In this document: positions 9,819-18,797 of the stretch, piece by piece
Position numbering within the stretch: the stretch's first letter is position 1
Layout of the letters: the number at the start of each line of letters is the position of its first letter
Assembly: GCF_000218785.1 (NCBI RefSeq)
Contig: NZ_AFPO01000025.1
Span: 124,001 to 188,000, forward strand
DNA: 64,000 nucleotides
Reading direction: 5' to 3'
Origin: Idiomarina sp. A28L
GTDB lineage: Bacteria > Pseudomonadota > Gammaproteobacteria > Enterobacterales > Alteromonadaceae
Notes under the pieces: model-generated
What the model was told of the DNA's origin: nothing
Databases searched by the model: none
What the model saw: only the letters and a program-made list of their open reading frames with translations
Program-made: the position numbers and the translations under genes

Positions 9819-10891
9819 GTTTCTATATTGCATCTTCACCGCATCATCACCAACGCCGCACCACTGCAAAACTCATGCAGCTGGTGCTTTTCGCTATGCT
9901 TCCTGGCTTTTTGGCGCAGCTTTATTTCTTTGGTTGGGGTGTTGTTTTTCAACTTTCATTAGCTATTACCGTAGCACTCGCCGCCGAATCTTTATGCTTA
10001 ATTGCGCGCGATCGTGCCCCAAGTTCAGGCTTACAAGATAACACCGCTATAGTTACCGCAGCATTGCTTGCAGTAAGCATTCCGCCTTTAGCGCCGTGGT
10101 GGGTTATTGTTATTGGCACACTCTTTTCTATTGTTGTGGTAAAGCATTTATTCGGTGGTGTGGGCCATAACATATTCAATCCAGCAATGGCCGGTTATGT
10201 GCTACTGCTGATTTCTTTTCCTGTACAAATGACAGCGTGGATGCCACCCACGGGTTTTGCTACTAACGCCCCAAGCTTTATTGATTCGCTTTACCTCTTC
10301 TTATTTCAATTCACTAGCGAAGGCTTCAGCCTTGAACAAATGCGCCGCATCGATACCGGCTCAATGCTGGATGCGGTGGTAATGGCAACGCCACTCGATC
10401 ACCTCAAAACGCAACTGGGCCAAGGCGCTACGCTAAGTGAAGCCTTACAGCATCCGCAATTTATCGGCTTTGCTGGCGCTGGTTGGCAGTGGGTTAATTT
10501 AGGCTATTTACTTGGTGGTTTATTGCTCTTACAGCAACGGGTAATTCAATGGCACATCCCGGTAGCTATGCTCGGTGCGCTTTCTGTTTGCGCCATTCTT
10601 GGCAGTATTTTTGCGCCTGATTATCTACCGGGCCTAAATATTCATTTGTTTAGCGGTGCCACCATGTTTGCCGCCTTCTTTATTGCCACTGATCCGGTTT
10701 CTGCTGCTACATCAAGCAAAGGGAAGCTGATCTACGCAGCGCTCATCGGCGTTCTTATTTATGTTATTCGTAGCTATGGTGGCTACCCCGATGCCGTGGC
10801 ATTTGCAGTGTTACTCGCCAACCTATGTGTACCGGTAATCGATCAATACACACGCCCTGTTACTTATGGCCATAATAAGGAAGCCGGTTAA
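9815..10891 (+). CDS. rnfD: Ion-translocating oxidoreductase subunit D (RnfD/RsxD)
   Basis: RnfD is a 358-residue membrane subunit related to NqrB. It carries a covalently bound flavin and takes part in ion translocation. About ten hydrophobic segments are visible. The HLFSGATMFAAFF segment resembles the S-G-A-T flavinylation motif, and TDPVSAATSSKGK is the conserved region just after it. The GGVGHNIFNPAMAGYV motif is typical of the family. It overlaps rnfC by four bases and shares one base with the rnfG start (TAATG). Confidence 0.96.
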   Translation: MSFYIASSPHHHQRRTTAKLMQLVLFAMLPGFLAQLYFFGWGVVFQLSLAITVALAAESLCLIARDRAPSSGLQDNTAIVTAALLAVSIPPLAPWWVIVIGTLFSIVVVKHLFGGVGHNIFNPAMAGYVLLLISFPVQMTAWMPPTGFATNAPSFIDSLYLFLFQFTSEGFSLEQMRRIDTGSMLDAVVMATPLDHLKTQLGQGATLSEALQHPQFIGFAGAGWQWVNLGYLLGGLLLLQQRVIQWHIPVAMLGALSVCAILGSIFAPDYLPGLNIHLFSGATMFAAFFIATDPVSAATSSKGKLIYAALIGVLIYVIRSYGGYPDAVAFAVLLANLCVPVIDQYTRPVTYGHNKEAG

Positions 10892-11553
10892 TGCTGAAGA
10901 ACATGCAAAAAAACGGCCTAATTCTTGGTGCTTTTGCCATTGCCGCCACTTCACTGGTAGTGGCCACGCAATACCTCACCGCTGATCGTATCGCTGAGCA
11001 GCAACGCAGTGAGCTATTACGCACGCTAAACGCGTTAATTCCAGCAGCACAGCATGATAACGACCTCTATGCCGATTGTTCACTGATCGCTGCTCCTGAA
11101 GCATTGGGCGCACCCCAGCAACCGGTGTATCGTTCACGCTTGCAGGGGCAAGCAAACGCTCTGGCAATTCGTGCTACAGCAACCGATGGTTACAGCGGCA
11201 ACATTCATTTTTTGGTAGCGGTTAACCGCAACGGCCAAGTGCAAGGTGTGCGCGTTTTACAACACCGTGAAACCCCAGGGTTAGGTGATAAAATTGAACT
11301 AAAGAAAAGCGATTGGATATTATCTTTTGATGGTGAACGGGTGCGCAGTGAAAATGATTCTCGCTGGGCGGTGCGCCGCGATAACGGTATGTTCGATCAA
11401 TTCACTGGCGCTACTATCACACCTAGAGCGCTTGTAAACGCAGTACGCAAAGCAGTTTGGTATGCGCAAGAAAATAGCCAAGAACTTTTCCGCGCCCCCA
11501 CGAATTGTTATGCAGAAAGCGCAGAAATTATGGTTGCGGAGTTTGCAGAATGA
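10891..11553 (+). CDS. rnfG: Ion-translocating oxidoreductase subunit G (RnfG/RsxG)
   Basis: This 220-residue subunit has one N-terminal membrane helix (about residues 8-28) followed by a periplasmic FMN-binding domain. The covalent FMN threonine is expected in [33 protein letters not shown] is the second conserved signature of the domain. Flavinylation usually requires ApbE, which is not encoded in this window. Its ATG overlaps the rnfD stop, and it overlaps rnfE by four bases. Confidence 0.96.
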   Translation: MLKNMQKNGLILGAFAIAATSLVVATQYLTADRIAEQQRSELLRTLNALIPAAQHDNDLYADCSLIAAPEALGAPQQPVYRSRLQGQANALAIRATATDGYSGNIHFLVAVNRNGQVQGVRVLQHRETPGLGDKIELKKSDWILSFDGERVRSENDSRWAVRRDNGMFDQFTGATITPRALVNAVRKAVWYAQENSQELFRAPTNCYAESAEIMVAEFAE

Positions 11554-12248
11554 GTAACGAATATCACACATTAAGCAAAGATGGATTGTGGGAAAACAAC
11601 CCTGCCCTAGTGCAACTGCTTGGTTTATGCCCGCTCCTTGCGGTATCAGGCACCGTAACCAATGCGCTTGGCTTAGGTATCGCCACGCTACTCGTTTTAG
11701 TTGGCTCTAACATTACCGTTTCCCTAGTGCGCAATTTTGTACCTAACGAAATTCGCATTCCGGTATTTGTTATCGTTATTGCTACCTTCGTTACTTTAGT
11801 AGAACTCACCATGAATGCCTTTACCTATGGTCTATATATGGCGCTCGGTATTTTTATTCCGCTGATAGTAACCAACTGCGCCATTATCGGCCGTGCGGAA
11901 GCTTATGCTTCCAAGAATAATTGGTATAAGGCGGGTTTCGATGGGCTCATGATGGGGCTCGGCTTTGCGGCCGTATTAATTGCCCTTGGTGCGATGCGCG
12001 AGCTTATTGGCCAGGGCACTCTATTTGATGGTGCTGAATTGTTGCTGGGCGAATGGGCAAGTTCTTTGCGGGTGCAACTCATTGAGTTTGATTATCCGCT
12101 GCTTATCGCCATTTTGCCTCCGGGTGCTTTCATTGGCTTGGGCTTCTTAATTGCCGGAAAGAATTGGCTTGATGCCCGCAAGCGCGAAAAACTAGCCAAG
12201 GCACCGGTAGAGAAAGCACAACGCGCTCGTGTAACTCACGTATCCTGA
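11550..12248 (+). CDS. rnfE: Ion-translocating oxidoreductase subunit E (RnfE/RsxE)
   Basis: RnfE is a 232-residue, six-helix membrane subunit paralogous to RnfA. It keeps the mirrored motifs [17 protein letters not shown] and [16 protein letters not shown] with the cluster-binding cysteines. The start is the ATG at 11550, which overlaps the rnfG stop as ATGA; an upstream in-frame start would add 15 residues inside rnfG without a ribosome site. The charged C-terminus is cytoplasmic by family topology. It is the last rnf gene before nth. Confidence 0.96.
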   Translation: MSNEYHTLSKDGLWENNPALVQLLGLCPLLAVSGTVTNALGLGIATLLVLVGSNITVSLVRNFVPNEIRIPVFVIVIATFVTLVELTMNAFTYGLYMALGIFIPLIVTNCAIIGRAEAYASKNNWYKAGFDGLMMGLGFAAVLIALGAMRELIGQGTLFDGAELLLGEWASSLRVQLIEFDYPLLIAILPPGAFIGLGFLIAGKNWLDARKREKLAKAPVEKAQRARVTHVS

Positions 12249-12267
12249 TCTGAAAACCTGATCTGAA
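12244..12267 (+). repeat. Short direct repeat between rnfE and nth
   Basis: CCTGATCTGAA occurs at 12244-12254, overlapping the rnfE stop, and again at 12257-12267. A partial third copy (CATCTGAGG) merges into the nth ribosome site. It looks like slippage-derived spacer sequence; no function is evident. Confidence 0.5.
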
Positions 12268-12296
12268 GAAACTTCATCTGAGGAAAAGAGCAGCGA

Positions 12297-12932
12297 ATGA
12301 ATCAACAAAAACGTATCGAAATTTTAACGCGGCTGCGCGACAACAACCCAAACCCCACCACCGAACTTAACTTTAGTAACCCGTTTGAGTTGCTCATTGC
12401 GGTGCTCCTTTCAGCGCAAGCCACCGATGTTGGCGTGAACAAAGCCACCGGGCCATTATTTGCTGTGGCGAATAACCCTGCTGATATGTTGGCGCTTGGG
12501 GTTGATGGGGTGAAGCACTATATAAAAACGATTGGTTTGTTCAATACGAAAGCCGAGAATACGATTAAAACCTGCCGGATTCTGGTAGAAAAACACAACG
12601 GCGTTGTACCCGAAGATCGTGAAGCGCTAGAGGCACTGCCCGGTGTTGGCCGAAAAACCGCAAACGTGGTGTTAAATACGGCCTTTGGTTGGCCCACCAT
12701 TGCGGTTGATACTCATATATTTCGGGTGAGTAATCGAACTAAGTTAGCGCCAGGTAAAAATGTTGATGCCGTGGAACAACGATTATTAAAAGTGGTGCCT
12801 GCCGAATTTAAAGTAGATGTGCACCACTGGCTGATTCTCCATGGCCGCTATACTTGCATTGCTCGCAAACCTCGTTGCGGCTCCTGCATTATCGAAGATT
12901 TATGCGAGTTTAAAGATAAAACCGAGATCTAA
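12297..12932 (+). CDS. nth: Endonuclease III (DNA glycosylase/AP lyase)
   Basis: This base-excision-repair enzyme removes oxidised pyrimidines and nicks the abasic site. The 211-residue protein has the helix-hairpin-helix LPGVGRKTANVVL with the catalytic lysine, followed by VDTHIFRVSNR with the catalytic aspartate. The C-terminal 4Fe-4S cluster cysteines lie in CIARKPRCGSCIIEDLC. Length and motifs match E. coli Nth. Its place directly after rnfE (48-base gap, GAGGAAAAGAG ribosome site) is the usual gammaproteobacterial arrangement, so it probably shares the rnf transcript. Confidence 0.97.
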   Translation: MNQQKRIEILTRLRDNNPNPTTELNFSNPFELLIAVLLSAQATDVGVNKATGPLFAVANNPADMLALGVDGVKHYIKTIGLFNTKAENTIKTCRILVEKHNGVVPEDREALEALPGVGRKTANVVLNTAFGWPTIAVDTHIFRVSNRTKLAPGKNVDAVEQRLLKVVPAEFKVDVHHWLILHGRYTCIARKPRCGSCIIEDLCEFKDKTEI

Positions 12933-13047
12933 ACGCCCCAAGGTATCGCACATTGTTCGCCAGTTGTGGAAGAACGCATCAATATGTTGCGCTCTTTTGG
13001 GCGCACTGTAATACTGAGCTTAACCCCACACATTTGGAGTGAACACA

Positions 13048-14373
13048 ATGAAGCTCACGATTATTGGTTTAACAGTGCTTTTAGCTAGTTTTATCACCAC
13101 AGATAGTTATGCTGAATCAGTGAACAATGCTGCCGATACGGCCCCCTCCGCTCACAATGCCACTATTAGTGAAGCCTTAGAGCAACGAGTAATTGAATGG
13201 CGCCGCGATCTGCACCAACACCCCGAATTAAGTAACCGAGAGTTTCGCACCTCTGGTGTGGTTGCCGAGCATTTACGTTCGTTAGGCTTAGAGGTTACCA
13301 CCGATATCGCGCATACCGGCGTTGTTGGTATCCTCCGAGGCGCGCATCCGGGGCCTACTGTTGCCCTGCGTGCCGATATGGACGCTCTTCCAGTGAAAGA
13401 AATGACCGATGTGCCATTTGCCTCTGTTGCAACCGGCGAATACCGCGGCCGTGAAGTGCCCGTAATGCATGCCTGCGGCCATGATCTGCATGTTGCCATG
13501 CTAATGGGTGCTGCCGAATATTTAGCTAGGAAACAAGCAGAGCTTACCGGCAATATTATGTTTATCTTTCAACCGGCTGAAGAAGGTGCCCCAGAAGGGG
13601 AAGAAGGTGGCGCTGAACTGATGCTGAAAGAAGGCCTATTTGCTATCGAAAAGCCCGATGCAGTATTTGGAATTCACGTTTGGTCTGCAGGTACTACTGG
13701 CCATATTGGCTATCGCAAAGGGCCTCTGATGGCGTCCTCCGATCGTTTTGAAATTCGGGTGCTGGGTGAACAAACTCATGGTTCACGACCATGGGGCGGC
13801 ATTGATCCCATCGTTGTAGCGAGCCAAATTATCAATAATGTACAAACCATCGTGAGCCGGCAAGTTAATATCACCAAGGCACCTGCTGTGGTAAGCTTTG
13901 GCATTGTAGAAGGCGGTGTGCGCAACAATATTATTCCCGACGAAGTATACCTCGAAGGTACGATTCGTAATTTTGATATGGGTATTCGCAGCGAGATTTT
14001 TGAGAAGCTAACAACCACCGCAGAGATGACAGCCGCCGCAAGTGGAGCCCGAGCTGAGGTATTCATTGATGAAGGCTATCCCGTGACGGTAAACAACCCT
14101 GATTTAGTTACCCGAATGATGCCGACTATGGAGCGTATTATCGGTAGTGAGAATCTGTATGAAGCCGATTTAGTAACAGGTGCAGAAGATTTCTCATTTT
14201 ACGCATTAGAAGTACCGAGTATGTTTGTGTTTCTTGGTATTACACCACCAGATCAAAACCCGTTAACCGCCCCCAGTAATCATTCGCCATACTTTTATGC
14301 CGATGAAGCTTCTTTGCGCGTTGGTACCGAACTTCTTATTAATTGGGCTTTGGATTATCCGGCCGCCCGCTAA
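13048..14373 (+). CDS. Exported M20-family amidohydrolase (peptidase/aminoacylase-like)
   Basis: This 441-residue metal-dependent amidohydrolase of the M20D type hydrolyses N-acyl amino acids or small peptides. A cleavable signal peptide is visible (about residues 1-22, ending DSYA), so it acts in the periplasm or outside the cell. Metal ligands appear in MHACGHDLH, in the AEEGAPEGEEGG region and in TGAEDFSF. The catalytic-domain start WRRDLHQHPELS is typical of the family. The ATG at 13048 has TTGGAG eight bases upstream; the GTG at 13039 overlaps that ribosome site and is less likely. It appears to be monocistronic. Confidence 0.88.
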   Translation: MKLTIIGLTVLLASFITTDSYAESVNNAADTAPSAHNATISEALEQRVIEWRRDLHQHPELSNREFRTSGVVAEHLRSLGLEVTTDIAHTGVVGILRGAHPGPTVALRADMDALPVKEMTDVPFASVATGEYRGREVPVMHACGHDLHVAMLMGAAEYLARKQAELTGNIMFIFQPAEEGAPEGEEGGAELMLKEGLFAIEKPDAVFGIHVWSAGTTGHIGYRKGPLMASSDRFEIRVLGEQTHGSRPWGGIDPIVVASQIINNVQTIVSRQVNITKAPAVVSFGIVEGGVRNNIIPDEVYLEGTIRNFDMGIRSEIFEKLTTTAEMTAAASGARAEVFIDEGYPVTVNNPDLVTRMMPTMERIIGSENLYEADLVTGAEDFSFYALEVPSMFVFLGITPPDQNPLTAPSNHSPYFYADEASLRVGTELLINWALDYPAAR

Positions 14374-14406
14374 ATTTGTAATTAAAAAAAATATAAAAGG
14401 ATATTC

Positions 14407-15105
14407 ATGAGTGATTCACCAGCCGACGATAGCAATCAGGGCAATAGGCCCCTAGCTCTAAAAGATCGCTTTCGTGGGTATTTTCCAGTTGTTATTGATG
14501 TGGAAACTGCTGGGTTTAACGCCAAAACCGATGCGCTTCTTGAAATAGCAGCAGTGATAGTAGATTTTGATGATAACGGCCAGCTCGTCCCTATCGCCAC
14601 TCATCATGCACATATCAAGCCTTTCGAGGGCGCTAATATTGAACAGGCAGCTATTGATTTCAATGGTATTGAACCGTTCAGCGAACTGCGTGGTGCTATT
14701 GATGAAGGGGAAGCGTTAAGGGATATGTTCCGAGCTATTCGAAAAGCACAAAAAGCAGCGGATTGTCAGCGCTGTGTGCTCGTGGGCCACAATGCTACTT
14801 TTGATCACAGTTTTGTAATGGCGGCGGCGGAACGCGCGAGTTTGAAGCGTAATCCCTTCCACCCGTTTGTTACTTTCGATACCACAGCCTTAGCTGCCCT
14901 TACGATTGGCCAAACAGTGCTAGTAAAGGCTTGCCGCGCCGCTGGTATACCGTTCGATAGCAAAGAGGCGCACAGCGCCGTTTACGATACAGAGCGCACC
15001 GCCGAATTATTCTGTTGGATGGTGAATCGCTACCAAAACCTCGGCGGTTGGCCACTGGTTTCTCAGCATGATAAATTCAAATCGAACGATTCTGAAACCG
15101 AGTAA
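14407..15105 (+). CDS. rnt: Ribonuclease T
   Basis: RNase T is a 3'-5' exoribonuclease of the DEDDh family that trims tRNA, 5S and other small-RNA ends. The 232-residue protein has Exo[10 protein letters not shown], Exo[13 protein letters not shown] and Exo[17 protein letters not shown], giving all four acidic residues and the catalytic histidine. The ribosome site AAAAGGAT precedes the ATG. It lies 33 bases after the amidohydrolase and ends at a strong hairpin terminator. In many gammaproteobacteria rnt neighbours the monothiol glutaredoxin gene, which is also close by here (15933-16298). Confidence 0.95.
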   Translation: MSDSPADDSNQGNRPLALKDRFRGYFPVVIDVETAGFNAKTDALLEIAAVIVDFDDNGQLVPIATHHAHIKPFEGANIEQAAIDFNGIEPFSELRGAIDEGEALRDMFRAIRKAQKAADCQRCVLVGHNATFDHSFVMAAAERASLKRNPFHPFVTFDTTALAALTIGQTVLVKACRAAGIPFDSKEAHSAVYDTERTAELFCWMVNRYQNLGGWPLVSQHDKFKSNDSETE

Positions 15106-15116
15106 AAAATCGCATA

Positions 15117-15152
15117 AAAAAAGGCGAAATCGAATATCGATTTCGCCTTTCC
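15117..15152. terminator. Bidirectional terminator between rnt and the peroxiredoxin gene
   Basis: AAAGGCGAAATCGA pairs perfectly with TCGATTTCGCCTTT around a 3-base loop, with A residues on one side and T residues on the other. It can end both the rnt transcript (plus) and the peroxiredoxin transcript (minus). Confidence 0.9.
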
Positions 15153-15202
15153 TTCAATTACTTAACTTTCTGCACCAATATTTACGGTAGCAATACTTAC
15201 AA

Positions 15203-15808
15203 TTAAAGCTTGCCGCTGTTCTTGGTTAGGTAATCAGCAACGCCTTTAGCATCCGCTTTCATACCTTCATCACCGGCAGTCCAGCCAGCTGGGCACACTT
15301 CACCATGTTCTTGGTGGAAGTTTAACGCATCAACCATACGTAGCATTTCATCTACGTTACGGCCTAATGGTAAATCGTTAACCACTTGATGGCGTACTTG
15401 GCCTTCTTCATCAATTAAGAATGAAGCACGGAAAGCAACGCCCGCTTCAGGGTGCTCGATATCGTATGCTTTTACGATTTCATGCTTAACATCAGCAACC
15501 AACGGGTATTTTACTTCGCCAATACCACCTTTCTCAACTGGTGTGCTGCGCCATGCATGGTGAGAGAATTGTGAATCGATAGAAACACCGATAACTTCCA
15601 CACCGCGCTTTTCAAATTCAGCTAAACGCTTATCAAAAGCAATTAGCTCAGATGGGCAAACAAAGGTGAAATCTAGCGGGTAAAAGAAAAGAACCGCTTT
15701 TTTACCTTTGATATGGTCGCTCAGAGTGAAACCTTCAACAATTTCACCATTACCCAATACTGCTGCTGCAGTAAAATCAGGGGCCTGACGGCCAACTAAT
15801 ACAGCCAT
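15203..15808 (-). CDS. Typical 2-Cys peroxiredoxin (AhpC/TSA family)
   Basis: This 201-residue thiol peroxidase reduces H2O2 and organic peroxides. The peroxidatic cysteine lies in FYPLDFTFVCPSE and the resolving cysteine in HGEVCPAGW, as in dimeric 2-Cys enzymes. It resembles the Prx1/TsaA-like branch more than E. coli AhpC. The ATG at 15808 is chosen because GGAGAAT sits just before it; the ATG four codons earlier overlaps that ribosome site. It is downstream of, and co-directional with, the glutaredoxin gene, so the two may form an antioxidant unit. No AhpF is encoded nearby. Confidence 0.94.
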   Translation of the reverse strand: MAVLVGRQAPDFTAAAVLGNGEIVEGFTLSDHIKGKKAVLFFYPLDFTFVCPSELIAFDKRLAEFEKRGVEVIGVSIDSQFSHHAWRSTPVEKGGIGEVKYPLVADVKHEIVKAYDIEHPEAGVAFRASFLIDEEGQVRHQVVNDLPLGRNVDEMLRMVDALNFHQEHGEVCPAGWTAGDEGMKADAKGVADYLTKNSGKL

Positions 15809-15932
15809 TTTATTCTCCATTTTTTATTTAAATAGGTAGTAAGCCTAGGTAGGATTACTTAGGAAAAACAATACGCTAGCAACGTATTTAAGAATGTTGG
15901 GGCTACTTGTACAAAACCAACCCCAAAAAAAG

Positions 15933-16298
15933 TTATTCTGCGCCGCTCTCATCTACTTCAGGTGCTGCGGCAACTACCAATGGTTGCAGCTCACCCTGTT
16001 GGAACATTTCTAGGATAATATCGCAACCACCAATTAACTCTCCGCTCACCCACAACTGCGGGAAAGTTGGCCAATCGGCAATACGGGGAAGTTCAGCGCG
16101 AATATCTGGGTTTTGCAAAATATCTACGTAAGCGAAAGGCTTACCGCATGCCATTAACGCTTGTGAAGCTTGCGCAGAAAAACCACAGCTTGGTAATTTT
16201 GGTGAACCTTTCATATAAAGTAATACTGGGTTCTCAGCAATTTGCTGGCGAATACGTGTTTCTGTATCTTCGGTTTGCTCAGGCTGCATATCTTGCAT
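15933..16298 (-). CDS. grxD: Monothiol glutaredoxin (Grx4/GrxD)
   Basis: This small protein carries [2Fe-2S] clusters, bridged with glutathione, and delivers them in iron-sulfur assembly. The 121-residue sequence has the CGFS active site (Cys38) in SPKLPSCGFS, the WPTFPQLWVSGELIGG glutathione-binding stretch and GGCDI. AAGGAGTT precedes the ATG. The C-terminus after about residue 105 is acidic and likely disordered. The peroxiredoxin gene follows after 124 bases. Confidence 0.96.
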   Translation of the reverse strand: MQDMQPEQTEDTETRIRQQIAENPVLLYMKGSPKLPSCGFSAQASQALMACGKPFAYVDILQNPDIRAELPRIADWPTFPQLWVSGELIGGCDIILEMFQQGELQPLVVAAAPEVDESGAE

Positions 16299-16674
16299 AA
16301 CAACTCCTTAAAAAGTAAAAGTAGGCCGATAACACAAAAGGCCATAAGCACTCTCATATCGCTTTAAAACAAAAACATCAAAGCTCATCGCCATTATTGA
16401 ATGGCGCGTATTATAGCACAAGCAATGGCGGCGGATGAACCACCTGAACACATAACGAATATTGATTTCCCCCTTGAAATCCAAATCTCCTGCCTCCATG
16501 TATATGGTAATGTTATAGCGAATACCGTGGCCAAGTTTTCTTGCCGCTATCTGTTACATAGAACAACCGCTATAATAAACACAGAATTTTGGATTATCGG
16601 CACCCATAAATTATGGTTACCATCTTGTACGGTTGTGGATGCCAGCATTTAGACAACGAACGGAGAAGCATAAT

Positions 16675-17256
16675 ATGTCTTTCGAATTACCAGCACTTCC
16701 TTACGAAAAAAATGCACTAGAGCCACACATTTCTGCGGAAACCTTAGAGTATCACTATGGTAAGCATCACCAAACATACGTTGATAAGTTAAACGGTCTT
16801 GTTGAAGGTTCTGAGTTCGCCGGTAAATCACTCGAAGAAATTGTAAAAACTTCTAGCGGTGGTGTATTCAATAACGCGGCACAAATCTGGAACCACACAT
16901 TCTACTGGCATTGCTTAAGCCCAAATGGCGGCGGCAAACCAACTGGTGCGCTAGCCGAAGCAATCGATAAAAAGTGGGGTTCTTTTGATAAGTTTAAAGA
17001 AGCTTTCACTACTAGCGCAGTAAACAATTTCGGTTCAAGCTGGACATGGTTAGTAAAAACCAAAGATGGCGGTGTGGATATCGTAAACACCAGTAACGCA
17101 GCAACACCAATTACTGATGAAAATACAATTCCAGTATTAACCGTAGATTTGTGGGAACACGCTTACTACATTGATTATCGCAATGCACGCCCTAAATATA
17201 TGGATGCATTCTGGTCATTAGTAAACTGGGAATTTGCCAGCAAAAACTTCGGTTAA
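16675..17256 (+). CDS. sodB: Iron superoxide dismutase
   Basis: SodB converts superoxide to H2O2 and O2 in the cytoplasm. The 193-residue protein, the same length as E. coli SodB, begins [20 protein letters not shown]. The metal ligands are the histidines in the [10 protein letters not shown] and WNHTFYWHC regions and the D and H of the VDLWEHAYY motif. The FGSSWTWLV and WEHAYYIDY contexts favour the iron form. CGGAGAAG lies before the ATG at 16675; an upstream in-frame ATG would add 14 unrelated residues. A strong terminator follows 50 bases after the stop. Confidence 0.97.
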   Translation: MSFELPALPYEKNALEPHISAETLEYHYGKHHQTYVDKLNGLVEGSEFAGKSLEEIVKTSSGGVFNNAAQIWNHTFYWHCLSPNGGGKPTGALAEAIDKKWGSFDKFKEAFTTSAVNNFGSSWTWLVKTKDGGVDIVNTSNAATPITDENTIPVLTVDLWEHAYYIDYRNARPKYMDAFWSLVNWEFASKNFG

Positions 17257-17305
17257 TTGTTGGTTTAAATTGCTCGATTAGCAGTGTCTGAAAATATATA
17301 AAACG

Positions 17306-17336
17306 TAAAACGGCGCCCTAGGGCGCCGTTTTTTAT
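17306..17336 (+). terminator. Rho-independent terminator after sodB
   Basis: AACGGCGCCC and GGGCGCCGTT form a 10-bp perfect GC-rich stem with a TA loop, followed by a T run. Confidence 0.93.
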
Positions 17337-17382
17337 GCTTGATTACCAACGTTCTATAGTTCGTTGTTCTGGCTTGGTAGGC

Positions 17383-18327
17383 TCACTGCGCTTGTTCTAG
17401 CGCGCCAACCGCCTTGCCATATACCGAATGCTCCGGCGCTAAACTGGCAGCGGTAGCAGCAGAAAGCCGAGCCTCCTCTACTTTACCTTGCCGAAATAAC
17501 GCCCAAGCCAAGTTATAGAAAATAGCTGGCTCATAAGGGTCTAATTCACTCGCTCGATAGTAGTGCTCTTCAGCTAACGAAAAATTTCGTTGTTGGTATG
17601 CAATATTCCCCATACCCAAAGCACTTGTGGCATCTTCAGGCCAGCGCTGCTCTGCCGCAGCATAGCCAGCTAGAGCAGCCTGCCAACGTTGCTGCTGCTC
17701 CATTGCAGCAACCGCCGCAAAGTAACGTAGCGGTTTCGCCGTAACCGGTGTTAGCCCATTGGGCGCCACTACCAAGGCCCAATAATCCGCCAACCGCCAA
17801 GTTCGCTCAAAAGCCCGTAAAGACATTTCTTCACGCTCATTGATTCCAGAGCGCAGAACTATCGTTTGCGTATCTGGCTGAAAGCCCACCACTACCGCAT
17901 AATGCCACTGCGGCCAGCGCGCTAGCGCTAAGTTTTGCAACACCAATACCGGGTTACCCGCATAAAGTTCGGCAAGTAACGCAGAAAACTGCGGCTCTAA
18001 TACATACGGAATGCGCTCGGCCCTGCGGCTCGCAGCGATTAATTCTGTTTGCAGGCTACCTTGTCGATCGGGAATATAAATTTGTTCGCGTAATGTGTCG
18101 GGATCGGCGCTATCAACACCGCTCACTTGTAAGATCGTTGCTAAAGCCGCAGGCCCGCACTGATAATCTTCTTGTGGAAAGAATGGCGTATCACGCAGCT
18201 CAATAGGCTGATAATCTGCTAATGCTAATTCAGTATGCTGCATCGGCGCGCTGGCGCAAGCCACGAGAAATAGAAATGAAAAAACCGCCACAACTGCAGT
18301 TCTCAGTTGTGGGCGGTTTTCAATCAA
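17383..18327 (-). CDS. PA2778-type lipoprotein: C39-like cysteine peptidase with TPR domain
   Basis: This is a predicted outer- or inner-membrane lipoprotein with a lipobox ending LVAC. A papain/C39-like domain follows, with the catalytic cysteine in DYQCGPAALATIL and a histidine in WHYAVVVGF, and then two or three C-terminal TPR repeats (for example NLAWALFRQGKVEEA). The arrangement matches the PA2778 family, whose function is not established. No ATG start exists: the open frame allows TTG at 18357 or TTG at 18327. The latter gives a normal signal peptide (MIENRPQLRT plus hydrophobic stretch) and a protein of about 314 residues. A terminator-shaped hairpin lies within these first codons. It is downstream of the PA2779-type gene. 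Confidence 0.8.
   Translation of the reverse strand: MIENRPQLRTAVVAVFSFLFLVACASAPMQHTELALADYQPIELRDTPFFPQEDYQCGPAALATILQVSGVDSADPDTLREQIYIPDRQGSLQTELIAASRRAERIPYVLEPQFSALLAELYAGNPVLVLQNLALARWPQWHYAVVVGFQPDTQTIVLRSGINEREEMSLRAFERTWRLADYWALVVAPNGLTPVTAKPLRYFAAVAAMEQQQRWQAALAGYAAAEQRWPEDATSALGMGNIAYQQRNFSLAEEHYYRASELDPYEPAIFYNLAWALFRQGKVEEARLSAATAASLAPEHSVYGKAVGALEQAQ
18279..18320 (-). terminator. Terminator-like hairpin inside the signal-peptide codons
   Basis: On the minus strand, an A-tract and a CCGCCCACAACTG arm pair with CAGTTGTGGCGG plus a run of six T. The stem has about 16 pairs with one bulged C and a 7-base loop. It has the form of an intrinsic terminator but lies between the PA2779-type gene (ending at 18373) and most of the PA2778-type gene, within the latter's first codons. 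It may attenuate expression of the downstream gene. Confidence 0.7.
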
Positions 18328-18372
18328 GAAATTACTTTCTTTTTGGTTACAACGCAATTAAAACACTACCTT

Positions 18373-18732
18373 TTAGCGAACAAGAACTAACCAAATAAGG
18401 ACAATCACTAAAATGACACCTAAGCTAATACTAACGCCTTCACCTGCAGGAAACTCTCCAATGCCAGCAGTTAGATGTAACACTTCTGCGTCTGTCATTG
18501 CATTTACGCGCGCAATGGCTTCATTAGGGTTTACACCGAACTTAACAAGCTGCTCACGAACGTCATCGCGTTGCAGTTGCTCAGTTAATTGCGCCCGATC
18601 AAGCCCAGATTGCTTTTCTGCAACAACATCATGAGTGCTGATAATATCTGCGTGCGCTACTGGCATAACCGCAGGGTTTAAAACAAAAGTACCGAGTAAT
18701 ATTGAGGTACCAATTGCTAGTTTTGTATTCAT
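18373..18732 (-). CDS. PA2779-family small exported or membrane protein
   Basis: This 119-residue protein has an N-terminal signal or anchor segment (about residues 1-28, ending VAHA). A conserved central part follows (LDRAQLTEQLQRDDVREQLVKFGV, then NPNEAIARVNAMTDAEV), and one C-terminal hydrophobic helix ends LVLVR. Both length and sequence resemble the PA2779 family, found next to PA2778-type cysteine peptidases; the molecular role is unknown. AAGGAGAATGATAG precedes the ATG. It is the first gene of the pair, and the next reading frame starts about 45 bases downstream. Confidence 0.8.
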   Translation of the reverse strand: MNTKLAIGTSILLGTFVLNPAVMPVAHADIISTHDVVAEKQSGLDRAQLTEQLQRDDVREQLVKFGVNPNEAIARVNAMTDAEVLHLTAGIGEFPAGEGVSISLGVILVIVLIWLVLVR

Positions 18733-18797
18733 CTATCATTCTCCTTGGTTGTTGTTACTCTCACTATAGATCACAACCCAGCGAAATGCTGCAAACA

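Noticed and set aside
16401-16652. Open frame in the grxD-sodB gap
   Set aside because: Composition is non-coding and the sequence shows no domain or ribosome site; the gap probably carries the grxD and sodB promoters.
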